In this document: piece by piece, positions 44,524 through 52,433 of the stretch
Layout: each line of letters opens with the position of its first letter
Position numbering within the stretch: the stretch's first letter is position 1
From: Caldifarciminota bacterium
GTDB lineage: Bacteria > SDB-A
NCBI GenBank assembly: GCA_016929715.1
Contig: JAFGIG010000030.1
Span: 1-52,433, forward strand
Length of the DNA stretch: 52,433 bases
Reading direction: 5' to 3'
Translations under genes and position numbers: made by a program
Notes under the pieces: generated by a model
What the model was told of the DNA's origin: nothing
Seen by the model: the letters and a program-made list of their open reading frames with translations, nothing else
Database searches by the model: none

Positions 44524-45793
44524 GGACGATTTCGGCAAGACCTGTTCTTTCTGCGGTTCAAAGGAGAATATAGGCAATTATCTAATCCACGGAAGAAATT
44601 CCTATATATGCGTTAATTGCGTCAAACTGCTTTATGAATCCATATTCAAATCTCAGGAAAAAACCCTTCCTTTCACTTCCGGAGCTTTTGATCTTCCTCT
44701 GCCCAGCGAGATAAAAGCTCAGCTCGACGAATATGTTATAGGTCAGGATTACGCCAAAAAAGTGATATCCGTAGCAGTTTACAACCACTACAAGAGGATA
44801 ATCAGCTCCATGCGCGAGAGTGATGTGGAAATAGAAAAAAGCAACATACTTTTAATCGGACCGACAGGCTGCGGAAAGACACTCATAGCAAAAACTCTCG
44901 CTAACATACTCCATGTTCCATTCGCGATTTCAGACGCGACAACTCTGACTGAAGCCGGTTATGTCGGGGAAGACGTGGAAAATGTCATAACAAGGCTCCT
45001 TCAGTCATGCGACTACAACATCGGAGAAGCCGAAAAGGGCATTGTGTATATAGACGAAATAGATAAAATCAGCAGACTCAGCGAAAACAGGTCTATAACC
45101 AGAGATGTCTCCGGAGAAGGAGTTCAACAGGCGCTCCTCAGGCTTGTCGAAGGAACTATAGCCAATATTCCTCCATACGGAGGCAGAAAACATCCGGAAC
45201 AGCAATTTCTTCCGGTTAATACATCTAAAATACTTTTCATCTGCGGAGGAACTTTCGACGGGATAGAGACAATAATAGAAAAGCACATGGGGAAAAATGT
45301 CCTCGGTTTCCACGGGCCAAAATCCAGCAGTGACGACTCTTTTCAATTTTATCCCGACGCTTCAAAATCTCTCGGAGCAAGAGCCTTCGTGGAACAGGAC
45401 GACCTTGTGAAGTTCGGAATGATTCCTGAATTCGTCGGACGTTTCCCTATAATTGCCCCTCTTCAGGACCTCGACAGGGACACAATGAAAAAAATCCTCC
45501 TTGAACCCAAAAACGCGGTTATCAAACAATACAAAGAACTCGCTAAAATCGAAAACATCGACCTTTCCTTCACAGGCGAGGCTATAGATGAAGTGTGCGA
45601 GATGGCGGTAAAGAAAAAAATAGGGGCAAGGGGACTTAGATCCATAATAGAAGCGACCATGCTCGACATCATGTTTGAAATTCCCAATCTCAAAAAAAGT
45701 AAAAATCTTAAAAAGTGCCTAATAACGAAAGATGTTATAACAAAAAAAGCCGCACCCGTTTATAATTTCACGAGAAAGGCTTCGTCGCAGTGA
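44504..45793 (+). CDS. clpX: ATP-dependent Clp protease ATPase subunit ClpX
   Basis: A AAA+ unfoldase of about 429 residues. The N-terminal zinc domain has [17 protein letters not shown] and CVNC. Walker [16 protein letters not shown], pore loop GYVGEDVE, Walker [11 protein letters not shown], and [21 protein letters not shown] are typical. Of the possible starts, ATG 44504 or 44507 (overlapping the clpP end, with GGA a few bases upstream) fits the usual ClpX N-terminus. An earlier ATG at 44447 lies deep in clpP and adds unconserved residues. It feeds substrates to ClpP. Confidence 0.96.
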   Translation: MMKKKIKDDFGKTCSFCGSKENIGNYLIHGRNSYICVNCVKLLYESIFKSQEKTLPFTSGAFDLPLPSEIKAQLDEYVIGQDYAKKVISVAVYNHYKRIISSMRESDVEIEKSNILLIGPTGCGKTLIAKTLANILHVPFAISDATTLTEAGYVGEDVENVITRLLQSCDYNIGEAEKGIVYIDEIDKISRLSENRSITRDVSGEGVQQALLRLVEGTIANIPPYGGRKHPEQQFLPVNTSKILFICGGTFDGIETIIEKHMGKNVLGFHGPKSSSDDSFQFYPDASKSLGARAFVEQDDLVKFGMIPEFVGRFPIIAPLQDLDRDTMKKILLEPKNAVIKQYKELAKIENIDLSFTGEAIDEVCEMAVKKKIGARGLRSIIEATMLDIMFEIPNLKKSKNLKKCLITKDVITKKAAPVYNFTRKASSQ

Positions 45794-45809
45794 AAAAGAA
45801 CGGACAACC

Positions 45810-47261
45810 ATGAAAGAGAAGTTCTTCGAAAAAGCATGTGAACTGCCTTTGCCGGTCAGTTTCAGAATTTACGTAAAAAAACATCTTACACCCAACAGAG
45901 CCCTCTTGACCGGTTTTATATTTTTAATTTTTCTGGGTTCTGTTCTTCTGAGTCTTCCTTTCTCATATACCGGAGATTCTCCCTCCCCTGTCAACTGCAT
46001 ATTTACTTCGACCTCCGCCCTCTGTGTTACAGGTTTAATAGTGGAAGACACTGCCGTAAAATGGACACTTTTCGGCAAGACGATAATACTTTTACTCATA
46101 CAGACAGGCGCTCTCGGATACATGACTTTCGCGAGTTTTCTTATCATTTCTCTCGGAGGAAAAGTGACTGTTTACCCGAGGCTTATCATGAAAGAATCCT
46201 TTGCCAGCCAGAATATATACGGACTTGGCAGATTTGCAAAGCGCGTCATAGCTATGACCTTTTTTTTTGAACTAATAGGCGCTTTTTTTCTTTCTTTCGC
46301 TTTCGTCCCAAAATTCGGTTTTGCGAGAGGATTCGGGCATGCGATATTCAACAGTATCAGTGCGTTCTGCAATGCGGGTTTTTCAACCTTCTCGGATAGC
46401 CTTGTCTCATTCAGAACTGATCCCGTTGTTGTTACAACTGTTTCAACTCTGGTTATTTTAGGCGGGATCGGTTTTGTTGTTCTTTTGGACCTGAAGAAAT
46501 ATTGTGGTCTAAAAATAAAAAATATTTTTTCAAAATATCCCACAGGCCCAAAGCCTATTCTGATTCCATACTCTAAGATGATTCTTATCGCGTATGCTAT
46601 TCTCATTGTCTTTCCTTTCTTTTTTTTCTGGTTCAATGAATATGCATTGAGAGCGGATATTTCATTTGCTGAAAAGATTTATTCTTCTTTTTTTCAGGCG
46701 GTGACTCCCAGGACAGCGGGTTTCAACACAGCTGACTTTAATATTTTCACCAACGCTTCTCTCATCGTCGTGATAGTCCTCATGTTCATTGGAACGGGTT
46801 CAGGAAGCACAGGCGGAGGAGTAAAAATTTCAACGGTAGCTCTCGCGCTTTCAACTCTTGTAGCTACTTTACAGGGAAGAGAAAAAATTTCCATCCTGAA
46901 AAGAAGCGTCCCTCCTGCGCAGATATTCAGAGCGTTTTCCCTGATAACCCTTTCGATACTATGGATAATACTGATTTTCGTTTTGATTCAGCTCTTCAGC
47001 GACGGCTATGAAATCGAAAGGATTATATACAAGCTGGTGTTTGAGATAGTGTCGGCTTTCGGGACGGTTGGCTTATCTCTGGGATCTAAAACAAATCCCG
47101 CCCATTCATTTTCATCCGACCTGCCCTCTATAGGCAAACTTCTGCTAGTATCGACTATGATAATGGGCAGACTCGGGCCTCTTACTTTCGGAGCCGCTCT
47201 CGTTAAAAGGACTAAATCCAAAAAAATAAACTATGTCAAAGGGTTTATGCCCATAGGATGA
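45810..47261 (+). CDS. Potassium uptake protein, TrkH/KtrB family
   Basis: A 483-residue integral membrane potassium transporter. The four pore-loop filters are visible in order: SALCVTGLI, SAFCNAGFST, PRTAGFNTAD and SAFGTVGLSLG, each with the selectivity glycine. Length is closer to KtrB than TrkH. The next gene encodes its RCK regulatory subunit. The ATG lies 16 bases after clpX with a weak ribosome site. Confidence 0.94.
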   Translation: MKEKFFEKACELPLPVSFRIYVKKHLTPNRALLTGFIFLIFLGSVLLSLPFSYTGDSPSPVNCIFTSTSALCVTGLIVEDTAVKWTLFGKTIILLLIQTGALGYMTFASFLIISLGGKVTVYPRLIMKESFASQNIYGLGRFAKRVIAMTFFFELIGAFFLSFAFVPKFGFARGFGHAIFNSISAFCNAGFSTFSDSLVSFRTDPVVVTTVSTLVILGGIGFVVLLDLKKYCGLKIKNIFSKYPTGPKPILIPYSKMILIAYAILIVFPFFFFWFNEYALRADISFAEKIYSSFFQAVTPRTAGFNTADFNIFTNASLIVVIVLMFIGTGSGSTGGGVKISTVALALSTLVATLQGREKISILKRSVPPAQIFRAFSLITLSILWIILIFVLIQLFSDGYEIERIIYKLVFEIVSAFGTVGLSLGSKTNPAHSFSSDLPSIGKLLLVSTMIMGRLGPLTFGAALVKRTKSKKINYVKGFMPIG

Positions 47262-47274
47262 TCTCATATTTGTA

Positions 47275-47979
47275 TTGAAAAAGGAAAACCTTGCCGTTAG
47301 AATAAACTATATGGACAATAGAAGCGATTATAAGTATTTCGGTATAATTGGAATCGGAAGATTCGGATTTTCAATAGCCGAGAGTCTTGTTTCGAACGGA
47401 GCCAGGGTTCTGGCTTTCGACAAGAACGAAGAATCTCTTGTCCCTCTTCAGAATCTTGTTGAATCAGTAGTCATAGGAGACGCAACCGACCAGAAGACCC
47501 TCATGGATTCAGGATTTCAATACACTGATATCGTCATAGTCAGTTTTGCTCAGGAACTGGCGACGAGTATTCTCACCACAATGCTTTTAAAGGAAATAGG
47601 TGTAAAGAGAATAATCGCCAAAGCGAGAAATTTTACGCACGAAAAAATATTGAAAAAAATCGGAGCTGACGAGGTTGTTCTCCCTGAAATTGATTCCGGA
47701 AGAAGACTCGCAAATCAGCTGACTTCACCGGGTTTTCAGGAGATTATTGAATTCACTCCGGGATACTCGATAGTTGATGTCAATACCCCTAAATCCTTTA
47801 TTGGAAAGACTATCAAGGAACTGGGTCTCAGAACGCACTACAATGTCAATGTGCTGGCGGTAAAAAAACCCGGCAGTATATTGAACATCTCGCCCAATCC
47901 TGAAACCCTCTTTGAAAAAAACGACATAGTAACTCTTCTTGGAAAAGACGAAGACCTTAAAAACTTCTCGAGGATCTGA
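47275..47979 (+). CDS. Potassium uptake regulatory subunit, TrkA/KtrA (RCK) family
   Basis: A 234-residue cytoplasmic protein. The RCK-N domain has GIIGIGRFGFSIAES and a nucleotide-binding Asp in VLAFDKNEE. An RCK-C domain starts near 150 (YSIVDVNTPKSFIGKT). It binds ATP/ADP or NAD(H) and gates the KtrB-type channel; the RCK-C domain is a known c-di-AMP target in some bacteria. TTG 47275 is the first start; ATG 47311 (MDNRSDYKYFG) would give a more usual N-terminus, but neither has a strong ribosome site. Confidence 0.9.
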   Translation: MKKENLAVRINYMDNRSDYKYFGIIGIGRFGFSIAESLVSNGARVLAFDKNEESLVPLQNLVESVVIGDATDQKTLMDSGFQYTDIVIVSFAQELATSILTTMLLKEIGVKRIIAKARNFTHEKILKKIGADEVVLPEIDSGRRLANQLTSPGFQEIIEFTPGYSIVDVNTPKSFIGKTIKELGLRTHYNVNVLAVKKPGSILNISPNPETLFEKNDIVTLLGKDEDLKNFSRI

Positions 47980-47980
47980 C

Positions 47981-49453
47981 GTGGCAAAAAACAATAAAGT
48001 CCTTGTTGTGGACGACGAAGAGACTCTGGCATCATTTCTTTCTAAAATCATAGAGAACGACCCGCTCCTCGACTGTCAGGTCAAGACCGCTTTTACAGGC
48101 GAAGAAGCTATTGAAAAAATAATGTCGTTCAAACCCGACCTTGTGCTTTGCGACATTAAACTGCCAAACATGAACGGAATTGAGGTCTTGTCGAGAGCCA
48201 AATCTCTCGATCCTCAGATTTATTTTGTTATGATGACGGGATTCACCTCTGTTGATTCAGCCATAGCTTCCCTTCGGGAAGGCGCTTACGATTATATTAA
48301 TAAACCTTTTGACGCCAACGAAATGAAAGTCATTGTCAGAAATGCTTTGGACCAGCGGAAACTGAAAACGGAAAAAGAGTGGCTCTTAAGAGAACTCAAG
48401 GAGAGAAACGAAATACTTTTAGAGCAAAAAAGTATGCTCGAAAAAAATCTTGAAATAAGAATCGAAGAGCTGAACAAACTTCAGAAGCTTTCGAATCTCC
48501 TGAGTGAAAGCTTCGGCATAGCGTCTCTGATTAAAGTCATCCCAAAGATACTCGCCATGACTCTCGACGCTGACGGTTCTTTTCTTTCATGGTTCAGCGA
48601 ATTCGACAGCACTCTCACTGTCAGAAATACTTTTCAGACTGAAGACATCTTTCCGAAAGGCATGACTCTCGATCTTTCATCTCCTCCTTTCGACATTATA
48701 CTTAAGGAAAAACAGCCGCCGGTTGTGGTTTTCGACTACCCATGCGGCGGGGGGAGGAAAATCCCTGTCCTCGCAGTATGCCAACTTCTCGGCGCCGACA
48801 GGCCTTTCGGTTTGGTCGGTTTTGTATACAGTGAACAGCGAATGGAGACGGACAAAATATTCGTCTCTCTGATTTCTACTGCCTCGAGCATAGTTTCGCT
48901 TTCAATTAAAAATTCGCAGTTTTTCGAGACTATAAAGAAAAAGGACCTTGAAATAATGTCTTTTGTCCTTTCGCTTACCGAGACTTTCGGAGTCAGCAAA
49001 AACTTTCAGCAAAAATCTGCAAACATAGCAGTAGAAATAGCCAAAGAACTCTCCGTCGAAGAAAAATACATGCGACAGCTCCGATACGCCACCTTATTCA
49101 TGCTGTTCGGCATTTCGATCCCGGGCCTTTCAACCCTGAATCAAGCCATAGATAAACTCGTCGGGCTGATTTCAAATCTCGAATTTTTATCCGAACCTCT
49201 TTCATACATACTTCTCTGCCAGGAAAATTTCGACGGGTCCGGAAAAAACGGCATGAAAGGCTCTTCTATTCCGGAAGCCGGCAGAATCCTGAGAGTAATA
49301 TCCGACTTCGTCCTATACATGAAAAGATACACTATGGAGAAATCGATTTCCGCCATTAGGGAGGGCTCCGGAAAATATTACGATCCTAAGATAACCGAAT
49401 CTTTCATTTCCCTTATTTCGCAGGTCAAACTTTCGGAAAACCTCTATGCCTGA
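47981..49453 (+). CDS. Response regulator with GAF-like and degenerate HD-GYP domains
   Basis: A 490-residue protein. The REC domain is complete: acidic pair 11-12, phosphoacceptor Asp58 in LVLCDIKLP, Thr86, Lys108. A coiled coil covers about 120-170, then a GAF-like sensor domain to about 320. The last 160 residues align with HD-GYP, ending DGSGKNGMKGSSIPEAGRIL. But HD is ML, the HHE motif is CQE and GYP is GKN, so no metal ligands remain and c-di-GMP hydrolysis is unlikely. GTG 47981, with AGGA six bases upstream, starts two bases after trkA; an ATG at 47939 lies inside trkA. Confidence 0.85.
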   Translation: MAKNNKVLVVDDEETLASFLSKIIENDPLLDCQVKTAFTGEEAIEKIMSFKPDLVLCDIKLPNMNGIEVLSRAKSLDPQIYFVMMTGFTSVDSAIASLREGAYDYINKPFDANEMKVIVRNALDQRKLKTEKEWLLRELKERNEILLEQKSMLEKNLEIRIEELNKLQKLSNLLSESFGIASLIKVIPKILAMTLDADGSFLSWFSEFDSTLTVRNTFQTEDIFPKGMTLDLSSPPFDIILKEKQPPVVVFDYPCGGGRKIPVLAVCQLLGADRPFGLVGFVYSEQRMETDKIFVSLISTASSIVSLSIKNSQFFETIKKKDLEIMSFVLSLTETFGVSKNFQQKSANIAVEIAKELSVEEKYMRQLRYATLFMLFGISIPGLSTLNQAIDKLVGLISNLEFLSEPLSYILLCQENFDGSGKNGMKGSSIPEAGRILRVISDFVLYMKRYTMEKSISAIREGSGKYYDPKITESFISLISQVKLSENLYA

Positions 49454-50288
49454 TAAAGCAAGAGAGCCGGTTTTTTCCGGGCAGTTTTACCCCGGGGACA
49501 GGCATTCTCTCGAAAAAGAACTCTCCTTTTTATTGCCGGATGCATCCTCACTTTCTTTCAGAGGAAAAGTTTCAGGGCTTGTTCTTCCGCACGCCGGATA
49601 CGCATTTTCCGGGGAAACAACGGGAAAAGCCGTTGCGTCTGTTGATCCTGAAAAATACGAAAAAACTACAGTCATTCTTCTTGCGCCATGTCACAGATAC
49701 CCTTCCAAAGGCGCATCAGTTTATAAATCCGGAGCATGGAAAACACCTCTGGGAAATGTCCCCGTGGACGAAGAGTTAACCGAATTACTGCTGAGAGAAT
49801 CCGCTTTATTCGACGACAGCGAAATGCCACATTTATCTGAACACAGCATTGAAGTCCAGCTGCCTTTCTTTCAGTATGTTTTTAAGTCCAGACCCCTTAG
49901 AATTGTCCCGATAGCAGTCGGAAATCAGTCATCAGAATTCTGCCTTTCTTTGGGCGAATCGTTGAAACCGCTCGCTGGAAATGACAGAATTTTCGTTGCC
50001 AGCAGCGATCTTTATCACGGATATTCTCTTTCAGAATGCGAAATAAACGACGAGGAAGTTGTCGGGTCGGTCCAGTCATACGATCTGAAAAAGCTTTGCG
50101 ATATAGCAGACAGAGGCACAAAAGTTTCTGATCAAGCGGGTTGCGGGATAGGACCTATAATTGCTCTCTTGACTGCCCTCAAAGATATTAAAAAAGATAT
50201 ATTCCTCTCAAAAAAAGCAAACTCATCCGAATCGCCCTATTCGGATGGAGGCTACGTCGTAGGTTACGCGTCTTTCGTCATCTTATGA
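49446..50288 (+). CDS. MEMO1-family protein (AmmeMemoRadiSam system protein B)
   Basis: A 280-residue protein of the MEMO1 dioxygenase-like fold. VLPHAGYAFSG and APCHRYPSKGA hold the two conserved histidines, HSIEVQLPFFQYVF is typical, and AGCGIGPIIALLTAL has the cysteine equivalent to human MEMO1 Cys244, so the metal-binding triad is kept. Bacterial members travel with AMMECR1 and a radical SAM protein; only AMMECR1 is present here. The ATG overlaps the regulator end by 8 bases. The reaction is unknown. Confidence 0.92.
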   Translation: MPDKAREPVFSGQFYPGDRHSLEKELSFLLPDASSLSFRGKVSGLVLPHAGYAFSGETTGKAVASVDPEKYEKTTVILLAPCHRYPSKGASVYKSGAWKTPLGNVPVDEELTELLLRESALFDDSEMPHLSEHSIEVQLPFFQYVFKSRPLRIVPIAVGNQSSEFCLSLGESLKPLAGNDRIFVASSDLYHGYSLSECEINDEEVVGSVQSYDLKKLCDIADRGTKVSDQAGCGIGPIIALLTALKDIKKDIFLSKKANSSESPYSDGGYVVGYASFVIL

Positions 50289-50836
50289 ATCTCGACAAAA
50301 AAGAACAATCTGTTCTTCTCCGAGCAGCAAGAGAGACCATAGTTTCGGCAGCAAGCGGGTTAAATTTACCCCAACCTCCAACCGCACAAGGAAGGCTTTC
50401 AGAAAAACGCGGTATTTTCGTCACGCTTCATAAAATAGGCGAACTCAGGGGATGTATAGGATACGTAGTCGGAATCAAACCTCTTAACCAGGCTGTAATT
50501 GACATGGCTTTTGCCGCTTCGCAGGAAGACCCCAGGTTCCCCCCGGTCAAAAAAGAAGAAATAAATGATATTGAAATAGAGATATCAGTATTGAGCGTTC
50601 CGGAAATTGTTCAAAATCCTTCTGAAATTACCGTCGGGAAAGACGGGCTCATAGTTAAAAAGGGTTTCCGTCAGGGGCTGCTGCTCCCCCAGGTAGCTGT
50701 AGAATGGGGATGGGACAGGGAAACATTTCTCAGTCATGCTTGCATGAAAGCCGGACTGACTCCGGATTCGTGGAAAGAAACCGGAGTCGAAATCTTTATA
50801 TTCAACGCCCAAGTGTTCAGTGAATCTGATGGTTGA
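50285..50836 (+). CDS. AMMECR1-family protein (AmmeMemoRadiSam system protein A)
   Basis: A 183-residue protein. RGIFVTLHKIGELRGCIGY contains the invariant LRGCIG motif, and EDPRFPPVKKEE, LLLPQVAVEWGWDRETFLSH are conserved. Function is unsettled in every organism. It starts inside the MEMO1 stop codon (ATGA), so the two are coupled. The last 20 bases overlap the convergent GT39-like gene. Confidence 0.93.
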   Translation: MNLDKKEQSVLLRAARETIVSAASGLNLPQPPTAQGRLSEKRGIFVTLHKIGELRGCIGYVVGIKPLNQAVIDMAFAASQEDPRFPPVKKEEINDIEIEISVLSVPEIVQNPSEITVGKDGLIVKKGFRQGLLLPQVAVEWGWDRETFLSHACMKAGLTPDSWKETGVEIFIFNAQVFSESDG

Positions 50837-52433
50837 CGGGAAAAACTAAAAACGCATCGTTTGGATTTGTTTTGATCCCTTCGGAAATCATGTAGTGAAC
50901 CAGATTACTATCCCCCGTTTTTTGAGCGACTAAAGCTCCGAGCAACCAAGCGCTTGAGGATCCAATGTTTGTTTCCCTGTATTTTTTCAGGTAAAAGACT
51001 GCCGAATCCAGGGCTTTCTCCTGAAGGAAAAGGCATGATTTTTCATAATCTGTCAAATAGTAACCGCCTTTTCCTGTCAAATACAGCATGTATAAATCGC
51101 CGCCGACAACAAAAGGTCTCAGTGCGGCTGCACTGCGCGAAAGATAATCTGAAAGACCAGACGAATCAAATCCGCTGATAATCAGATGTGTCACTCCGTA
51201 TTTTTCGATAAAGCCGCTGTCAATCATCCAATCAAACGCTGCAAGTGATTTTATCTCTGTTCCAAGCGTAAGAGCGGGTGCCAGTGAACCCGCAATAAGA
51301 GCTCTTTCTCCTACAATGGATTCAATTTCAAATGATGCCCCTTTTACTGATTGCATCGGAAATAATAGCCATGAAATTATGCGGTAGTTGTCGCAGGAAA
51401 AGTGAAGAATACATAACAATGCTATCAGATACGGGATGAACTTATCCGCTTTTCTGCTGACATAACGTGTTAGTATAACAACTGCAACTGACACAGCGGA
51501 AGAAACGAGCAGTAGAGGAAACCGGACAATCCTTAAGGAAAAAGCTGTGAACTGATATGAAAAAAACAGTGAAAATATTAAAACAGGTATTGTGCTTCTT
51601 TTACCTTTCGAAACTCCCTTTTCTCTATGCTCTCCGAAAGAAGAAACGAGAATAGCAGCGGCATAAACAAAATAAAGAAGAAATCTCGCCGGTCTGTATG
51701 GGAAGAACACAGTATAAAAAACGATTAGAGAACCGAGCCAGCACAACGCCAGAAGCTGAATATCCCCTATTTTATTTTGCCGGGCAATAAAAGCTGCCGC
51801 AAAAAACCCTGAAAAAACTACGAACGGAGTCGAAAAAGTCAAATCAGGTATTCCCGCTCCCAAAACTCTGTAAAAAAACAGATAAATATCCGCTTTTTGA
51901 TTTTCAGTGACTGATTTTAAGCCTGACATAAAATATGAATTGAACATTTCTTTGAACGGCAAATACAGAAAGATAAACCAAAAAGCGAAAACAACAGCTA
52001 TACCTGCAAAATAATTTATAAGCGATTTTTTGTTTTTAACTGATATATAAATAATTCCGGCGGGTAGAAAACTTACGGCGTGAATTTTTGTAAATAATAT
52101 TGCAGCAGCGGTGAAAATTCCCGCCGACAAGTATTTATTCTTCACTATAAAAAAAACGGCAAACATAAGAAAACACGTTGACGCGTTTTCAGCTAAAGGC
52201 GTTCTGCCGTAAACAGTTAAAGGGTATGAAAACAGGATGAAACAGGAAGCAACTAAACCCCTAATTGTCTTTCCGAAAGAAAGAAATACTGCAAAAGCAG
52301 CCAAAAGACAAAAAAATAAACCCGGTAAGACGGCTGAAAAAGCGTTTGTTCCAGCTATTTTGTAAAATAAAAATGAAACAAGACCCAAAGCGGGAGAAAA
52401 AAGAAACCCTGAAAAAGGCGGATTTTCAATATA
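50817..52433 (-). CDS. GT39-like (ArnT/PMT-type) membrane glycosyltransferase, N-terminus missing
   Basis: The frame is open to the window end, so at least 538 residues are present and the start lies beyond. Visible from the edge: ENPPFSGFLFSPALGL, matching the HPPL-type loop of GT39 proteins, then about ten membrane helices. The last 150 residues are soluble: GVTHLIISGF, then a TPR-like region (AVFYLKKYRETN, SEGIKTNPNDAFL). Such proteins move sugars from polyprenyl phosphate onto lipids or proteins outside the cytoplasm. The TTG at 52386-52388 is not the start because conserved sequence continues upstream. Confidence 0.78.
   Translation of the reverse strand, partial: YIENPPFSGFLFSPALGLVSFLFYKIAGTNAFSAVLPGLFFCLLAAFAVFLSFGKTIRGLVASCFILFSYPLTVYGRTPLAENASTCFLMFAVFFIVKNKYLSAGIFTAAAILFTKIHAVSFLPAGIIYISVKNKKSLINYFAGIAVVFAFWFIFLYLPFKEMFNSYFMSGLKSVTENQKADIYLFFYRVLGAGIPDLTFSTPFVVFSGFFAAAFIARQNKIGDIQLLALCWLGSLIVFYTVFFPYRPARFLLYFVYAAAILVSSFGEHREKGVSKGKRSTIPVLIFSLFFSYQFTAFSLRIVRFPLLLVSSAVSVAVVILTRYVSRKADKFIPYLIALLCILHFSCDNYRIISWLLFPMQSVKGASFEIESIVGERALIAGSLAPALTLGTEIKSLAAFDWMIDSGFIEKYGVTHLIISGFDSSGLSDYLSRSAAALRPFVVGGDLYMLYLTGKGGYYLTDYEKSCLFLQEKALDSAVFYLKKYRETNIGSSSAWLLGALVAQKTGDSNLVHYMISEGIKTNPNDAFLVFPVNHQIH

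Noticed and set aside
1..52433. CRISPR arrays, insertion sequences, prophage or integrase genes
   Set aside because: No regularly spaced repeats, transposase or integrase motifs were seen on either strand by reading.

Overview
The window is a gene-dense bacterial segment with no intergenic stretch above about 200 bp. It carries several envelope proteins with Bacteroidota-style C-terminal sorting (T9SS-like) domains, a metalloprotease/propeller/barrel outer-membrane protein, a class III cyclase fused to AAA and TPR domains, DUF4388-like and roadblock-like proteins, and many ATGA/GTGA/TTGA start-stop overlaps. This points to a Gram-negative candidate phylum related to the FCB group (WOR-3/Stahlbacteria-like). 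The phylum is inferred from gene content; no rRNA is present.

Layout. Bases 1-6933 (+) hold the end of a YfhO-type membrane protein, a polyprenol-phosphate mannose synthase, a polyprenyl glycosylphosphotransferase, a secreted beta-propeller with sorting domain, and a large orphan protein. Bases 6934-24454 (-) hold 19 closely packed genes. In transcription order they are: a cNMP-binding-fold diguanylate cyclase, nadC, a tail-anchored disordered protein, purN, a PHP phosphoesterase, an orphan, an S55-type peptidase, a secreted propeller, glycerate kinase, ffh-rpsP-khpA-trmD-rplS-rnhB-yraN, two membrane orphans and a glycosyltransferase. The usual rimM between khpA and trmD is missing. Divergent from this block, 24560-28369 (+) encodes a tandem-cyclase/AAA/TPR protein laid out like animal soluble adenylyl cyclase. 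It is opposed by a soluble TPR histidine kinase (28347-30095, -). Next come a monocistronic secreted protein with its own promoter and terminator (30296-32170, -) and a three-gene minus operon (MazG-like, CCA-adding enzyme, 'asparagine synthetase B-like'; 35174-32259). Bases 35296-50836 (+) hold a CPBP protease, roadblock protein, outer-membrane fusion protein, sugar ABC importer (two permeases and a lipoprotein, no ATPase), tRNA-Leu(UAG), tig-clpP-clpX, a Ktr/Trk potassium system, a response regulator with a dead HD-GYP domain, and MEMO1/AMMECR1. The window ends inside a GT39-like membrane protein (-).

How the parts fit. The most interesting region is the divergent promoter at 24455-24559. 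A predicted adenylyl cyclase faces a diguanylate cyclase carrying a cyclic-nucleotide-binding fold, and an imperfect palindrome lies between them. This suggests coupled cAMP and c-di-GMP signalling, though the CNB domain lacks the usual phosphate-binding arginine. Second-messenger themes recur: a degenerate HD-GYP protein sits behind the potassium transporter, and an orphan downstream of the polysaccharide genes may end in a decayed cyclase-like domain. Other points are a ClpP whose catalytic Asp is Asn, and at least two probable CTG start codons.
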